64,000 nucleotides of DNA, taken from contig CM034546.1 in the NCBI GenBank assembly GCA_020055645.1, forward strand, positions 56,048,001 to 56,112,000, given 5' to 3'. The stretch's first letter is position 1. Every line of letters starts with the position of its first letter. Position numbers and translations under genes: made by a program. Positions 24,090 to 34,607 of this stretch are shown piece by piece. The notes under the pieces were generated by a model. The model had not been told where the DNA came from, searched no databases, and was given only the letters and a program-made list of their open reading frames with translations. The stretch is from Tomocerus qinae (Eukaryota > Arthropoda > Collembola > Entomobryomorpha > Tomoceridae).

Positions 24090-26957
24090 GTTATTATTAC
24101 CATTCCAACTATAACGTATGTAATGCAATGTACTTATTATTTCCTGTCACATAAAAAATAATGTTTGCTACTATATTATTTTTTTTTCTTTTTATTTAAA
24201 ACATCATAACCGTAGTACAAAATTGGCCACCGAGTGTAAATCAAAACCGCATGCTTCAAATAGTCGGTAAAAGGTAATTTAATTCCATTCTCGCAAATCA
24301 CAAAATGTGCATCTTAACGCTGTAACCAACAATAATGTTGCAATAATGAGATTTGTATATCTTTTCCTTTTTTCCAAATCGGAAGGCAAAATTAAAATAT
24401 TTAGAAAAAGACAATTTACGCTTAATTATAAAATTAGCACAGGATAATCGTCACGATGTAATCTTACCCAAACTGACGATAGGTATAACATTTTTAATTC
24501 AGTACAGAGTACAGACTTACCACAAAGACATGTTAGACTTTGAATGTAAGGCTTTTAAGAATGCTATCTACTGCTAAACGTTGATGAATCTAAATGCGAA
24601 ATTGACGTTCAATTTCTATGTATTCAGTTATTATATTATTAGCTGGTACGCTAATGTAAACCAATTCAGCGGTAAATAAATAATGGTATGATATGGCTTG
24701 TAGAATTTACTCAGCGTTATTTTCGGACGAGGAGATTATAGAACATTGTAACATGAATAATATTATGTTATACATCACACTTTCAACTTTGCATAAACCA
24801 AATAATTATGTTAATGCCTATTATTATGTCCGACCAAAGGTATAAAAAATGTAGAAAACTGCCCAGAATGAGGCTTCTTCGGAAGTGGTTTTTATTTTAA
24901 ATTATGTGGTAAAGGCAGACTTGTCATAAGTTATTATATTGATATAGTTTATTATAATTGTTATGAGTCATAATTATAATAAAAAACTGTCAATGCTATT
25001 TTAACTGTGACTCTACTTTGTAAGAATAATATTTGGCCCGATCTTACAAGATAGAGACAGCAAAAAGAGAATTGCTAAATGCAATTCTTTTCCAAGCTCT
25101 TTGTAGTATTTTTCTAATAAGGTGGCAATTGTACTATTTATGCTACAGATGCAAACCTACAGTGTAATAAATTGTATGAGAAATACACAACGGATAATTT
25201 AGTGTTTAAAGTTAAGTCAAGATAACAGTAAGAGAGTTAGCTCAATGTGTGGTATGGCTCAATACCCTAAGATGCTGGCTCGTGTTACCTTGATTTCTCG
25301 TATAATATATTATTATGTAGTAATTCCAATAGAAGAGTAAATATGATTTTAATGTGGATATGAAAATGCCGAATTGATTAGTAAATTGACCTACGATATT
25401 CTCACTAGGAGGCCTTTAATAAAAGGTAACTCGTGTTTGAATTCGATGTAAGTTAGTTTACGAAGTAGAAAATGAGTGAAAAATAGTAATAGGAAAGTGT
25501 AGAATATTTGTATTACCCAAAGGCTATTATGGGAATGATTGCATAGGTATCCAATGCTAAATGCCTTTATTGGGGTATGGCTTAGCCGTAGCAAAGCTAA
25601 TTTCTCGACAAATGTAGAGATTTTATGCTTAACTTAAGGCTAAGCGACAAAAGGGGCAAACTAAGATATTTACTAAACCTGGTAGCAAGTAGTGTAGCAA
25701 GTAGAGCGAGTCTTCAGTCCTTTCGTCCTTCTTGGTGACTGGATGGAATGTCACTTTTGTAGATGTTAAGTTTATTGAAAGTAAATATACTTTCGTTTTG
25801 TGGGAACCTTTGCCGGAAGGCCGTTGAAAGGGCTTCACAATTAAATTAATAAACTGGTCTGTTGTGCAAACTAACAGAGCAGTTTTAAGTTTAAAAATTG
25901 TTAAAATAAAATAATATTTATGAAAAAAAAATAATGAAAAAGGTAAACTGTTGAGTTTAGGTTTAATGGTTTGAGTTTTTAGAAATTGAATGTGTGTAAT
26001 GTGCGGTGTGCAGAGGTATTTAATACCTCGGTCTGTCTTTGTCTTCGGGTAGCTAGCCGGAGAGTTGAAAGACTAATTTTACTATATGCAGTAATAATAT
26101 GCACACAATTCAAGCAGAATTATAATATTATGCACATGTGAAGTAAGCTAGCATTGCATGTAATTAGATATGTACCTACTACACTATTGAGCCTTATGCT
26201 GCAGAGCCGTATGTGTGAGCTAAGTGAAGTCAATCTGCATATCATTCAGATTGTGACTTCACATAACATACTTAAAAATGTTAAAAAGTACTCTAATTAT
26301 TAGCATAATAGTACGATTTGAAAAGAAAAAGGTCAGTTACATAGATATATACAAATAGTAATATTAAAACATTTTGTCACTAGGTATATTAATTTAGTAT
26401 TTAAATAGGCATAATTTAAATGTAGTACCAAATGTAAATGTATACTCCTAGAGGCAAATCAACCCAGTTTCAAACCTAAACTAAAACAAAATAATCCTAC
26501 CCATGTAAATGTATACTTCTAGCGGTAAATCCATCCAGTGTCAATCATAATAACAACGCACATCTACGTCATTCACTTTTACAAATAAAATTTAAAAATT
26601 TGTATTGGGAGAAAAATATTTATCGAGGCCATTCTATAGTTACCTGAGAATAAGTGTGAGGAGGTAGTTCAAGGTTTCAGAAATTAACTGTATTATAGCA
26701 AAGTGGATTTTTTAAAAAATTCAGTGGAAGGGATCATGTCTTAAGAATTAATGCAATAATTTAGAAATGTATCTGATGATAGAAGTCTTCCCTTAAAGTA
26801 ACTGTAGAACAATTTACCTTTGTCTAGAAAACTCCAATACTGAATACTGCCATTTAATTTACTTCTCTTACAGACAAAGCTTACAGACATTCTTACAGAC
26901 ATTTTATCTTTTTTCGTAATATCTACTCAAATTGAGGTAAGGAATAACGATTGTTTT
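24090..26957. other. Intergenic region with no recognised gene
   Basis: About 2.9 kb between the convergent phosphoesterase (+) and four-transmembrane (-) genes. It is A/T-rich with no homology-supported exons. A near-duplicate of AAATGTATACTCCTAGAGGC / AAATGTATACTTCTAGCGG occurs at about 26436 and 26506. Confidence 0.55.
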
Positions 26958-27839
26958 TTATTTTATCTTTGCCAAAACGCATCCTAAAACAATCAAACAA
27001 ATTATAAATACTACACCACAAGGTGTAGAGAATGCAAAAACAGATATTGCTGATTTGGTAAGTTCAGGTAAATGCAGGCGAAGATTGGCCGTAAATGTTG
27101 ATGTAAGTACCAAAGAAATAAAGCAAATTCCTGAAGTCAAAACAAATATGCCAATCGTACCAAGACCTATGTCATCATTTTCCCCGCAAAATGCTATCAT
27201 ACTGGCTATTATTGTTAATACGCTACCGACAATGGCAATGACTCCAATCGATACCCATAATGTCCAGGCTTCTACTACATTACAAAGCGCCTTGAAAAAA
27301 TTAATCACATCTTCAGGAGAAGAGCTTACAGTGACGTGGTTGGATGAATTTAATGCCCTCGTAGCGCTTCCATTCACAAGAATTGCCCAAGACAGTAATT
27401 TTTTATTAAAGGTAATGTGCCTGTATTTACTGTCTTCAGTGCCATTCTTATTGAATGAAACCATTTCTCCCCCATCACTCGTTACAGTTTTAAAACAAGA
27501 GTCCTTAATGTCATCGCAACTGCAGCCTTTGATCTCCTTTGCGGTGCGGACATCCATTAAGAAAGACATGTAGATACTTCCCGATATCATCATTCCAAGT
27601 GCAAACACCTAAAATTTAAAACATTCTTTAGATTTTTTTGTATTACAATTAAATATTTTTGACGGATTCCTTGTATTTTTTGTGATTAGGAGCATAAATA
27701 TGATTGTTCAATTCGAAAAACAAATAAATTGGGGATCAATGGGTTAATAACAATAAAATTGTTTCAAACAAATTTATTTTCATACCCCACAACAAAAGGT
27801 TCCAAGATAAATCATCGACGTATCGTCGTCATCGCACAT
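26958..27839 (-). CDS. Four-transmembrane protein (claudin/tetraspan-like), unknown function
   Basis: Two exons, 27786-27839 (start MCDDDDTSM) and 26958-27608, join in phase 0 to 234 aa. An in-frame stop lies just upstream of the first ATG. Predicted membrane spans lie at about 9-36, 133-157, 166-190 and 205-231. The first extracellular loop of about 95 residues carries CSCDDIKDSC (C47, C49, C56), W92 and several N-glycosylation sequons. Four spans with one large cysteine-bearing first loop resemble claudin/PMP22 or tetraspan proteins, but the classical claudin W-GLW-C-C signature is not obvious, so family membership is open. A truncated paralogue lies at 62017-62430 on the same strand. Confidence 0.75.
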
Positions 27840-29560
27840 TGCTCTTCAAATTGGTTTTTATTTCGTTTCGATTCTTTTTTAGTTTGCGCTATTGCTAGAA
27901 TGGTCTCAGTTATACTTGTCGATTTAGGCTGATATATAGCTTTCCGAATTCCGATCCTATAATTTTATTACCGTCTTTGACAATGGCTTAACTATCTCTA
28001 TACAACGGTATAAATGATTAATTCGGTAAACTATTTGTTCATTACAAATTTAGCTTTAAGATATCTAGAAGATACCAAGTGGTATTTTAATTTATAGTTT
28101 AATTTTAACAGTTATATAATCGAGTGTGTTGTTTGGACTGTTATGTGTGCATTGGCAAACAACAATATTGATTTAGAATGAAGAAGATTATTAAATATAG
28201 AATAGAATAGCATGGAAATGATACTGATTTATTTTACTGTAGATACTGTAGAATGTTAAGTTGGACATTACCTAGTTATTTATAAATATGATATTTCTTG
28301 GAACTCAACGTTGAAAACTAAGCTCTGAGTTGAGTATGGCGAATAATAAGGACGTGACGCTTACGGATGTACACGAAAATCCACCAACCATTCTATTATC
28401 GATCAAGCATACTAAAATTGAGTATAATTTATACAGTTTCATACAAAATTGTATTATTACTTAAAGTCGGCATGTAGTATGGTATGTCGTGAATTAACCA
28501 TTGTTTGAGCTAGTATCTACATTTTTATTATTAAGCATGCTTCATTCGTTGGTATGTATATTATCTTATTATTTTTGCATCATATACGTTAATTATAAAA
28601 GTTATAATTAAATGCTGACAATATTATCCTTTTTTATCCACATCAAAGCGGATTTATATTTTTGTTACTGGGGGACAGCAGTGTAGAATTATATGAATCA
28701 CTTAGCTAACCACATCCCTACTTCATATTCCTTAGAAACAAAATATCTGTATGACTCCATATGAGTGTTGTATGTAAATGTATTACAAATACCATTATAA
28801 ATATTATACCAGATATAAGCAGACTACATTAGCATTATATATTTATCGAGCTTCGATAAACTTGAGGACTTGAGGTTGTACTACTTATAACATTACATTT
28901 AACGATGATATCATTTCTAATAACTTCGAGTCAGAAGACCGACAAACACTAGACTCAACAAAAAGCTGCAAAATAGTATGTGACATTTAACATTTTTTAG
29001 AAAATGAACTTAGCTTTGTTTTGGTGTGAATTCGTGCAATGTACAAATAAATAGCTTTGGGTTTAAGGTTTACCACGATGTTGCTACGTACGTGTATGTA
29101 ATATTAAATTGTGAAAACAAGCCGTTTTTACTTATTCTGTGATTTTATTGTTTTAGATTTAGTAAATTGTATGGCACGCCAAATAATCTCAGTTATACAT
29201 ACAAAAACTTAAATTCTATACAAAATAAAACTTTTCCTCAGTGTGAGAGATTTTGTTCATTCTAATTTAAAGAGTTACATTCATACAACGGCTTACATTC
29301 TCAGAAAAGCAAATTTTATTAACTTGATGTCTTAATGTACATGTCCTAATGCATAAATTATGCAAATATCTTCATCAATTTTAAAATGTCTCACTGTATT
29401 AACATTTTAAAATGTTTATGATGGAATCAAAAATATAAAAAACTAGCCGGTCACGTCACAGGGATCAAGCCCTGCCATGAACAAAGCTGTAGTGAGTTAA
29501 CAAAAAATAATATTATTTATTTACTATACTAGTACTTTCTAGCACAACATTTATGTCAAC
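27840..29560. other. Intergenic region left of the hAT-bounded block
   Basis: About 1.7 kb of A/T-rich sequence upstream of the four-transmembrane gene. A fragment of the TAGCCGGTCAC dispersed repeat starts at 29443. No coding exon was recognised. Confidence 0.6.
29443..29500. repeat. Dispersed repeat (TAGCCGGTCAC family), copy 2 (partial)
   Basis: ACTAGCCGGTCAC, then a GCCCTG-containing stretch and GAACAAAGCT, parallel the starts of the copies at 19302 and 55437. The later blocks are not recognisable. Confidence 0.5.
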
Positions 29561-29568
29561 GTCAAGGT
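29561..29568 (+). repeat. 8-bp target duplication GTCAAGGT, left outer end
   Basis: GTCAAGGT abuts the terminal TAGGGAATCC of the left hAT copy. The identical octamer abuts the outer end of the right hAT copy at 61798-61805, 32 kb away, in the same orientation. Confidence 0.8.
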
Positions 29569-30624
29569 TAGGGAATCCAAAGCCGGTTTTACACCGGTTT
29601 TAAAACCGGTGAAAAACCGACTTTTTCAAAACCGGAAACCGGTTTTCATTTTCTGAAAACCGGTGTTGATAGAAGATATTTAACTATATCTGATATGCAG
29701 TTAAAATAGCAATAAAGCCTGAAAATTCGAAAAACCGAAATTGAGATACAATTATAAAGTCACATAAATTATATAAAATAGTAAAACGTTTATTAATAAT
29801 AACATGAAAATCCTTAATGTTTGGATACGTGCATTTATGTAGACTCCAGTAAAGCAAAACACAATAAACTAGTAATTACAATAACAGTAAAGTAATAGAA
29901 GGGCCACCACCAGTTCCGTTTAGAGTTTTTTACTTTAGAGTAACGCAATACAAAAATGTCAGTAAAGATTTTCTATCCTCGAAATATTTTTTGAAATAAA
30001 ATAAAATTTTTTAATTGGATTGAATCATTTTAAATCAATTTTCTCTAATTTTTAAAAATTTAGAAAGCATAAAAATATGAGAAAAATTTATTTGCTTTAA
30101 TGACGCTGTATTCTATGATGAGATATTCTATGATTGCATTAATTACCTTTGAGAATTATCGAAAACTGGATATGAGTTAGAAAAAACTACACAGATTTAA
30201 GTTAATACTCACAGAGCGTTTGTGGAGTGGCCAATAATTTTAGTACATAAATCTACATTTTGATTATTTGTCATGAGAATGACTCGATAGAATTGGTTTT
30301 GTAGAAGGGTCCCCTCTAATTGCAATACATTTAGTACTATCAGGACCCTTTAAACGATAAAACCAAAAACTACTTTTGAGATTTATATCTCATTTAAAAA
30401 TTAAAATAAAGTTAAAATGTTAAGTAAAAGTTAAAATTACACTTGATGAAATTGTGTTCTGTCCGTCTTTATCTGTAAACACATTAATTTGGTAGTATTA
30501 GCAATGAATTTTTAAAAACTAATTTTCGGTTTTTAAAACCGGTGAAAAACCGGTTTTAAAATTTGCAGAGAATGAAAAATCGATCAAAAATCCAAAGTCC
30601 ATTTAGTTATTCTTTATTATCTCT

Positions 30625-30671
30625 TTATAGAACGACATGTTTCAGAATATATTTATCGTCAGGTTCTGTAA
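30625..30671 (-). ncRNA. Hammerhead-ribozyme-like motif of the Penelope-like element
   Basis: On the minus strand the core boxes CTGACGA and GAAA are in order and are followed by CATGTC, giving a G-U-C cleavage site. Flanks TTACAGAAC and GTTCTATAA pair as stem I with one mismatch. Stem III is the minimal ACATGT palindrome, as described for Penelope-element ribozymes, which are thought to act as dimers. Stem II is A/T-only and weak. Only one copy was seen; full elements often carry two. Confidence 0.55.
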
Positions 30672-31144
30672 TATATAATAAAGTAAGATAGATTATATAA
30701 ACCAATACGAAATAACTCATATTTATAGTACAATCATATATATACTAAATAAATGTAATAGTTTTAAATGCAGCCATTGGAGTTTAATTACCTTTAAATT
30801 ATGAAATTTAAGAATAAATGTTATATATAGACCGGTACATTCTATTGCAATTGACATCGACCGGATTGCTATAACAATAGTTTATACAAATTAATTCAAT
30901 AATATTATAATTGCATAGTAAGTTTTTTATATCTAAATGTTAAAATGGTTAAAGTAGATCATATAAGTAATTACCTTTAATTAAAAATTGACAAATTATT
31001 TACATTGTGACAGAATTTTTGGTTGTGTCTGTTTATCGAGCGGAAATATTTGTATTTTCCCTACAGTAATGTTGTTTACAGGATTTTACTAAATAAGTAT
31101 TTGATCGAGTTTGAGACTTTTACATTAGTTTCAGATGACCCCAG

Positions 31145-33082
31145 TTATGTTTTAGGTAGTAACATTTTTAGATCGTTAATTTTCTGGTATGCTATATTTA
31201 TGATAAGATTATTTTTCCAATCATCATATCTTTCATCACTACAATTGTTTAGTGCGTTGTAAAATACTTCCTTTATAATATTCCCTAAATTACGTATATT
31301 ATCATAGAACGGAACTACTAAGTAAATTTTGTTGCTGACAATATCATTACATTCATTGATAGCTACATTATATTTAGATAGGATATTAGGGGTATGAATT
31401 CTTAGATTTTGTATCAGTAAATCTTTTTTGGGCTTCAGAATATCATCTCTAGAGACACCTTTTAATTTAATAATGTTATCATTAATAATATTTGAAGGAT
31501 ATCCTCTACATTTAAACTTATCTAACTCTTTAATTATTTCTAATTCAGCTTGTTCATTATTAGAGAAGCATTTCTTGATTCTAATTCCGGCTGAATATAG
31601 CAATGATTTTTTAACGTGAATAGGGTGATTAGACAGATAATGTAGATAAAGATGTTTACTCATTGGCTTTCTGTAAATGGTAGTTTCTATTTGGTTATTA
31701 TTTAAAGAGATAGCTAAATCTAGAAAATTGACAGTTTCATAGGACCATTCGTACGTAAATTTTAAAAATGAGTGTTGGAACAGTGTTTGAAGATATGTGT
31801 CTGGAGATGGTATATCAGTAACATCAACAATAAGCAGAATGTCGTCAATAAATCTGTTCATGCTAACAATTTCTTTCTTGTTTATAAATAAAGATTTGAT
31901 TTCTCTAGATACTGTAATATTACTTACAGATACACTAGAGTTTGACCCCATGGGAATTCCCTTATGTTGTACAAAGTAGTTGTTATTATACTCTATAAAG
32001 TTATAGTCCATACTCCAATCTAACATTTTCTTAAGCTGTAACATCGAAATATCAAATGGTAAGTTAATTAAATGCTTGTGTTCTGAAAAAGCTGCAAGAC
32101 ATTGTTGCTTACAAACGTTTATAGGTAAGTTCGGATAAAGTGATTCAATATCAGCAGTTACCAGCATATATTTCTTATCGACTTGTAATTTAATTTCGTT
32201 TAATCTAAGAATTAAGTGCGTTGTATCTATAATTACATCGGGCATTAAATTCATAACAGGTTGAAGTATCTTATCTAAAACTTTACTTAAATTTCTATTA
32301 CAACAGTTAACAGTGCTACTTATAGGTCTGCACATTGGAAAACTTTCATATTTCTTATGTATTTTAGGCAGACCGTAAAAGCTAGCTGGTTTGTATTTTA
32401 ATTCTAGAATACTTTTAATTTTTAATTCTGTAGGCATTGCATAGCTTTTCACCTCGTCAATGAGCGTTTCTGTTTTTGCAATGAAATGTGATTCTGTAGA
32501 TGGGAAATATGTATTAACATTTTCAAGCTGGGAAAATATTTCCTTATCGTAATCACATTTATACATAACAACGAGCCCTGCATTTTTATCTGCAGGTTTA
32601 ATAATCAACTTATTATTAATTACATAATTCTTAAAACAGTCAATAAATTCTTTGGATATTATATAGTTGTAATTACAATTGTGTATAACTTTTGTCACTA
32701 ATTCAGTATTTAATTTTACTGAGTCGCCTAGAACTATTTGTTCTACAGGTGAGTGGACTTTCACTTTCTTATCTTTCGTACATTGATACAATAGATTTTC
32801 AAAAACATTCAAGGTTTCATTTTTCTTATCGTGAAAATAAGCATTCCACCCTATTTTTCTTATCATTTCGGAGAAACACTGTTTTAGTTTTAAAAGATTA
32901 GGTGGGCTTGAAAAACAAAATTTTAGTCCTAGCCATAACATAGTTTTTACTTCAAATGGTAGTGACAAGTCTGTTAAATTGTGAATAAAATTAGGAGCCA
33001 TTTTAATTTCACAGAACAACTTATAGAGTTTGCGTTCTTTTTTACAGTTAGGTTTTTCTGGCAACTTAAAAATAGTTTGCAT
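31145..33082 (-). CDS. Penelope-type reverse transcriptase
   Basis: A 645-residue frame from an ATG. Family motifs in order: FYGLPKIHK and CRPISS upstream of the palm, motif A TADIESLYPNLP (catalytic Asp codon at 32150-32152), motif B KGIPMGSNSS, motif C FIDDI (Asp codons 31841-31846), then NFLDLAI and the YRKP...YLHYLSNHP block typical of Penelope elements. All catalytic residues are intact and no frameshift is present, so the copy is young or was recently active. The C terminus ends without a GIY-YIG endonuclease domain, unlike canonical Penelope; endonuclease-lacking groups (Athena, Coprina) are known. The frame is continuous with the upstream 33194-33955 frame except for one TAG. Confidence 0.85.
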   Translation of the reverse strand: MQTIFKLPEKPNCKKERKLYKLFCEIKMAPNFIHNLTDLSLPFEVKTMLWLGLKFCFSSPPNLLKLKQCFSEMIRKIGWNAYFHDKKNETLNVFENLLYQCTKDKKVKVHSPVEQIVLGDSVKLNTELVTKVIHNCNYNYIISKEFIDCFKNYVINNKLIIKPADKNAGLVVMYKCDYDKEIFSQLENVNTYFPSTESHFIAKTETLIDEVKSYAMPTELKIKSILELKYKPASFYGLPKIHKKYESFPMCRPISSTVNCCNRNLSKVLDKILQPVMNLMPDVIIDTTHLILRLNEIKLQVDKKYMLVTADIESLYPNLPINVCKQQCLAAFSEHKHLINLPFDISMLQLKKMLDWSMDYNFIEYNNNYFVQHKGIPMGSNSSVSVSNITVSREIKSLFINKKEIVSMNRFIDDILLIVDVTDIPSPDTYLQTLFQHSFLKFTYEWSYETVNFLDLAISLNNNQIETTIYRKPMSKHLYLHYLSNHPIHVKKSLLYSAGIRIKKCFSNNEQAELEIIKELDKFKCRGYPSNIINDNIIKLKGVSRDDILKPKKDLLIQNLRIHTPNILSKYNVAINECNDIVSNKIYLVVPFYDNIRNLGNIIKEVFYNALNNCSDERYDDWKNNLIINIAYQKINDLKMLLPKT

Positions 33083-33193
33083 ATTATAAAATTTACGGTT
33101 ACGATTAACTTTAACATTTTCAAGCTTAATGCTTTCGTCTAGATTATTTAAATTATACTTATAATGTAAATTTACTCCAATGGCTACATTATC

Positions 33194-33955
33194 CTATGAA
33201 AATGTGTTTAACACATCTTGGTTTTGAACATTTTGATTGTTAACATTGTTCAACCCTTTAGCTTTGACATTATTGAATGTACGTCTACCCCTATTGTTAT
33301 GGCCTCTCCAATTACTTTGGTCTCTACCAGTATTGCTATTTACTATATTATTGTGGTAATTATTTTTTCTATACTGTCCTCTCCTGTTATATGCACCTGT
33401 CCTTCTAGTGTATGTTTGCTTTTGATCGGATTTACTTTCCGGTTGTAGTTTTTTATCGGTTTTACTTTCTGTGTTAGAATTAAAGTTTTTATTATGAGAT
33501 GTAATTCCTTTTGAGCTCCCTTGTTGTATTTTGTGGCTATCTATCGTATTAGGGAAATTTCCGTTGGCAATTCTTCCATTCGTTTTTGAATTTTGTTCTG
33601 CATGCTGTGAAGCTACTTTTCCTTTATGTATAAAATCTAAAAAATCCTGTTTGACTATAGATCCGTCTAAAACAACCAGTCCCTTTTCTATTTTCTCGCA
33701 AATGGTATTCGCATATTTATTATAAGTTGCAGGTATGGAATCTGGTCTATCCTTTCGCCAAAACGGTAAACTTCGTGTTATTTTAGTTGTGCGATCGTTC
33801 CAATCTATTATTTTAACATTAAAGACTTTGGGGAATTCTAATCTAGCTTTGTAGTAGCTGACAGAAAATATATGGCAATATAAATCCTGAAAATCTACTG
33901 CATTAGATTTGTTTTCCTTTATAAATTCGCAAATGATATTATTAATTTTAATCAA
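33194..33955 (-). CDS. Basic, Asn/Gly/Arg-rich N-terminal domain of the Penelope-like element
   Basis: At least 253 residues ending in ...DVLNTFS and TAG (33194-33196). The first 100 residues look globular; the remainder is low-complexity and basic (RRTGAYNRRGQYRKNN, NWRGHNNRGRR), suggesting nucleic-acid binding. The frame has no ATG at its start and stays open into the neighbouring hAT sequence, so the 5' end of the element is missing. It lies in the same frame as the reverse transcriptase, separated by TAG plus 37 open codons. I do not recognise a named domain. Confidence 0.6.
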   Translation of the reverse strand: MIKINNIICEFIKENKSNAVDFQDLYCHIFSVSYYKARLEFPKVFNVKIIDWNDRTTKITRSLPFWRKDRPDSIPATYNKYANTICEKIEKGLVVLDGSIVKQDFLDFIHKGKVASQHAEQNSKTNGRIANGNFPNTIDSHKIQQGSSKGITSHNKNFNSNTESKTDKKLQPESKSDQKQTYTRRTGAYNRRGQYRKNNYHNNIVNSNTGRDQSNWRGHNNRGRRTFNNVKAKGLNNVNNQNVQNQDVLNTFS

Positions 33956-34607
33956 TAAATACTGTTTTTGAACCGAAACAACCGAAAACCGGTTTCAAAA
34001 TTTGGGTCCGGTTTTGGATTCCCTATGTTCCACGGATGCATCTTTTAGGCACATCTGAATCCTCGGTGATATTAACCTTCTTTTTTGTATGCAACTGCAT
34101 TCTCCCCCACCACCACCACAAGTAACAGCAACCCCTAAACGCAGCTGTAAGCCTTATATAAATGTACATGTATATAACTAAGCCATTGTTTGTGGTGAGA
34201 TTCTCCGAATTTTATATACCTAAGCTAAGCGGTAAGAAGCTTTCAGCTGTTTTTTCCTCCCATTATGCATTCCACTCTCAACTGTGTGTCTATACGTTGA
34301 GATTGAATAGGCAGTTCTTTTGGAACTTATGACTGAATGCACTCCTTCGTTCTTAAATTATAAATACTTTGACATTAAATCGTGGTACACAATTATTTTA
34401 TAAAAAATAACGATTCTTTTATTTGGTAATTATTATTCAGCATAATTTTCTTCTTTTTCAGACTAAGTTTTGGTGCCGACATTCCTAGAATTTTATAGAC
34501 CAAAATAAAGGGGAGTGACGAAGTAACAACATTGACGTTCGTGAAAACAGTAGCAAAAAGGGAGTTTTTTCTATTCTCAAAAAATAGTCCGTAATTTGGC
34601 CGTAAAG

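Larger units (their letters stand above)
30580..33975 (-). mobile_element. Penelope-like retroelement, 5'-truncated, nested in hAT element
   Basis: Comparison with the uninterrupted copy at 60786-61797 shows an insertion of about 3.4 kb here, on the minus strand. It consists of a reading frame for a basic N-terminal domain, a single amber stop, a Penelope-type reverse transcriptase, a roughly 500-bp 3' UTR, and a hammerhead-ribozyme-like motif near the 3' end. The reading frame is still open at the 5' boundary, so the true start is missing. No GIY-YIG endonuclease was found in the retained part. Exact borders are uncertain by about 20 bp on each side. Confidence 0.75.
29569..34025 (+). mobile_element. 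Non-autonomous hAT-type element, left copy, interrupted by a Penelope-like retroelement
   Basis: Ends TAGGGAATCC (29569) and GGATTCCCTA (34016-34025) are perfect inverted repeats. Many subterminal AACCGGTTTT/AAAACCGGT motifs cluster at both ends, as is usual for hAT transposase-binding regions. Removing the insertion at roughly 30580-33975 leaves about 1.06 kb colinear with the copy at 60786-61797, with about 90% or better identity by eye. No transposase frame exists. The left flank octamer GTCAAGGT is not repeated after the right end (TGTTCCAC), which is unusual for a simple insertion. Confidence 0.8.

Noticed and set aside
24353-24577. 74-residue plus-strand frame downstream of the phosphoesterase gene
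   Set aside because: Low-complexity A/T-rich sequence; no homology, and no good splice sites linking it to the upstream gene.
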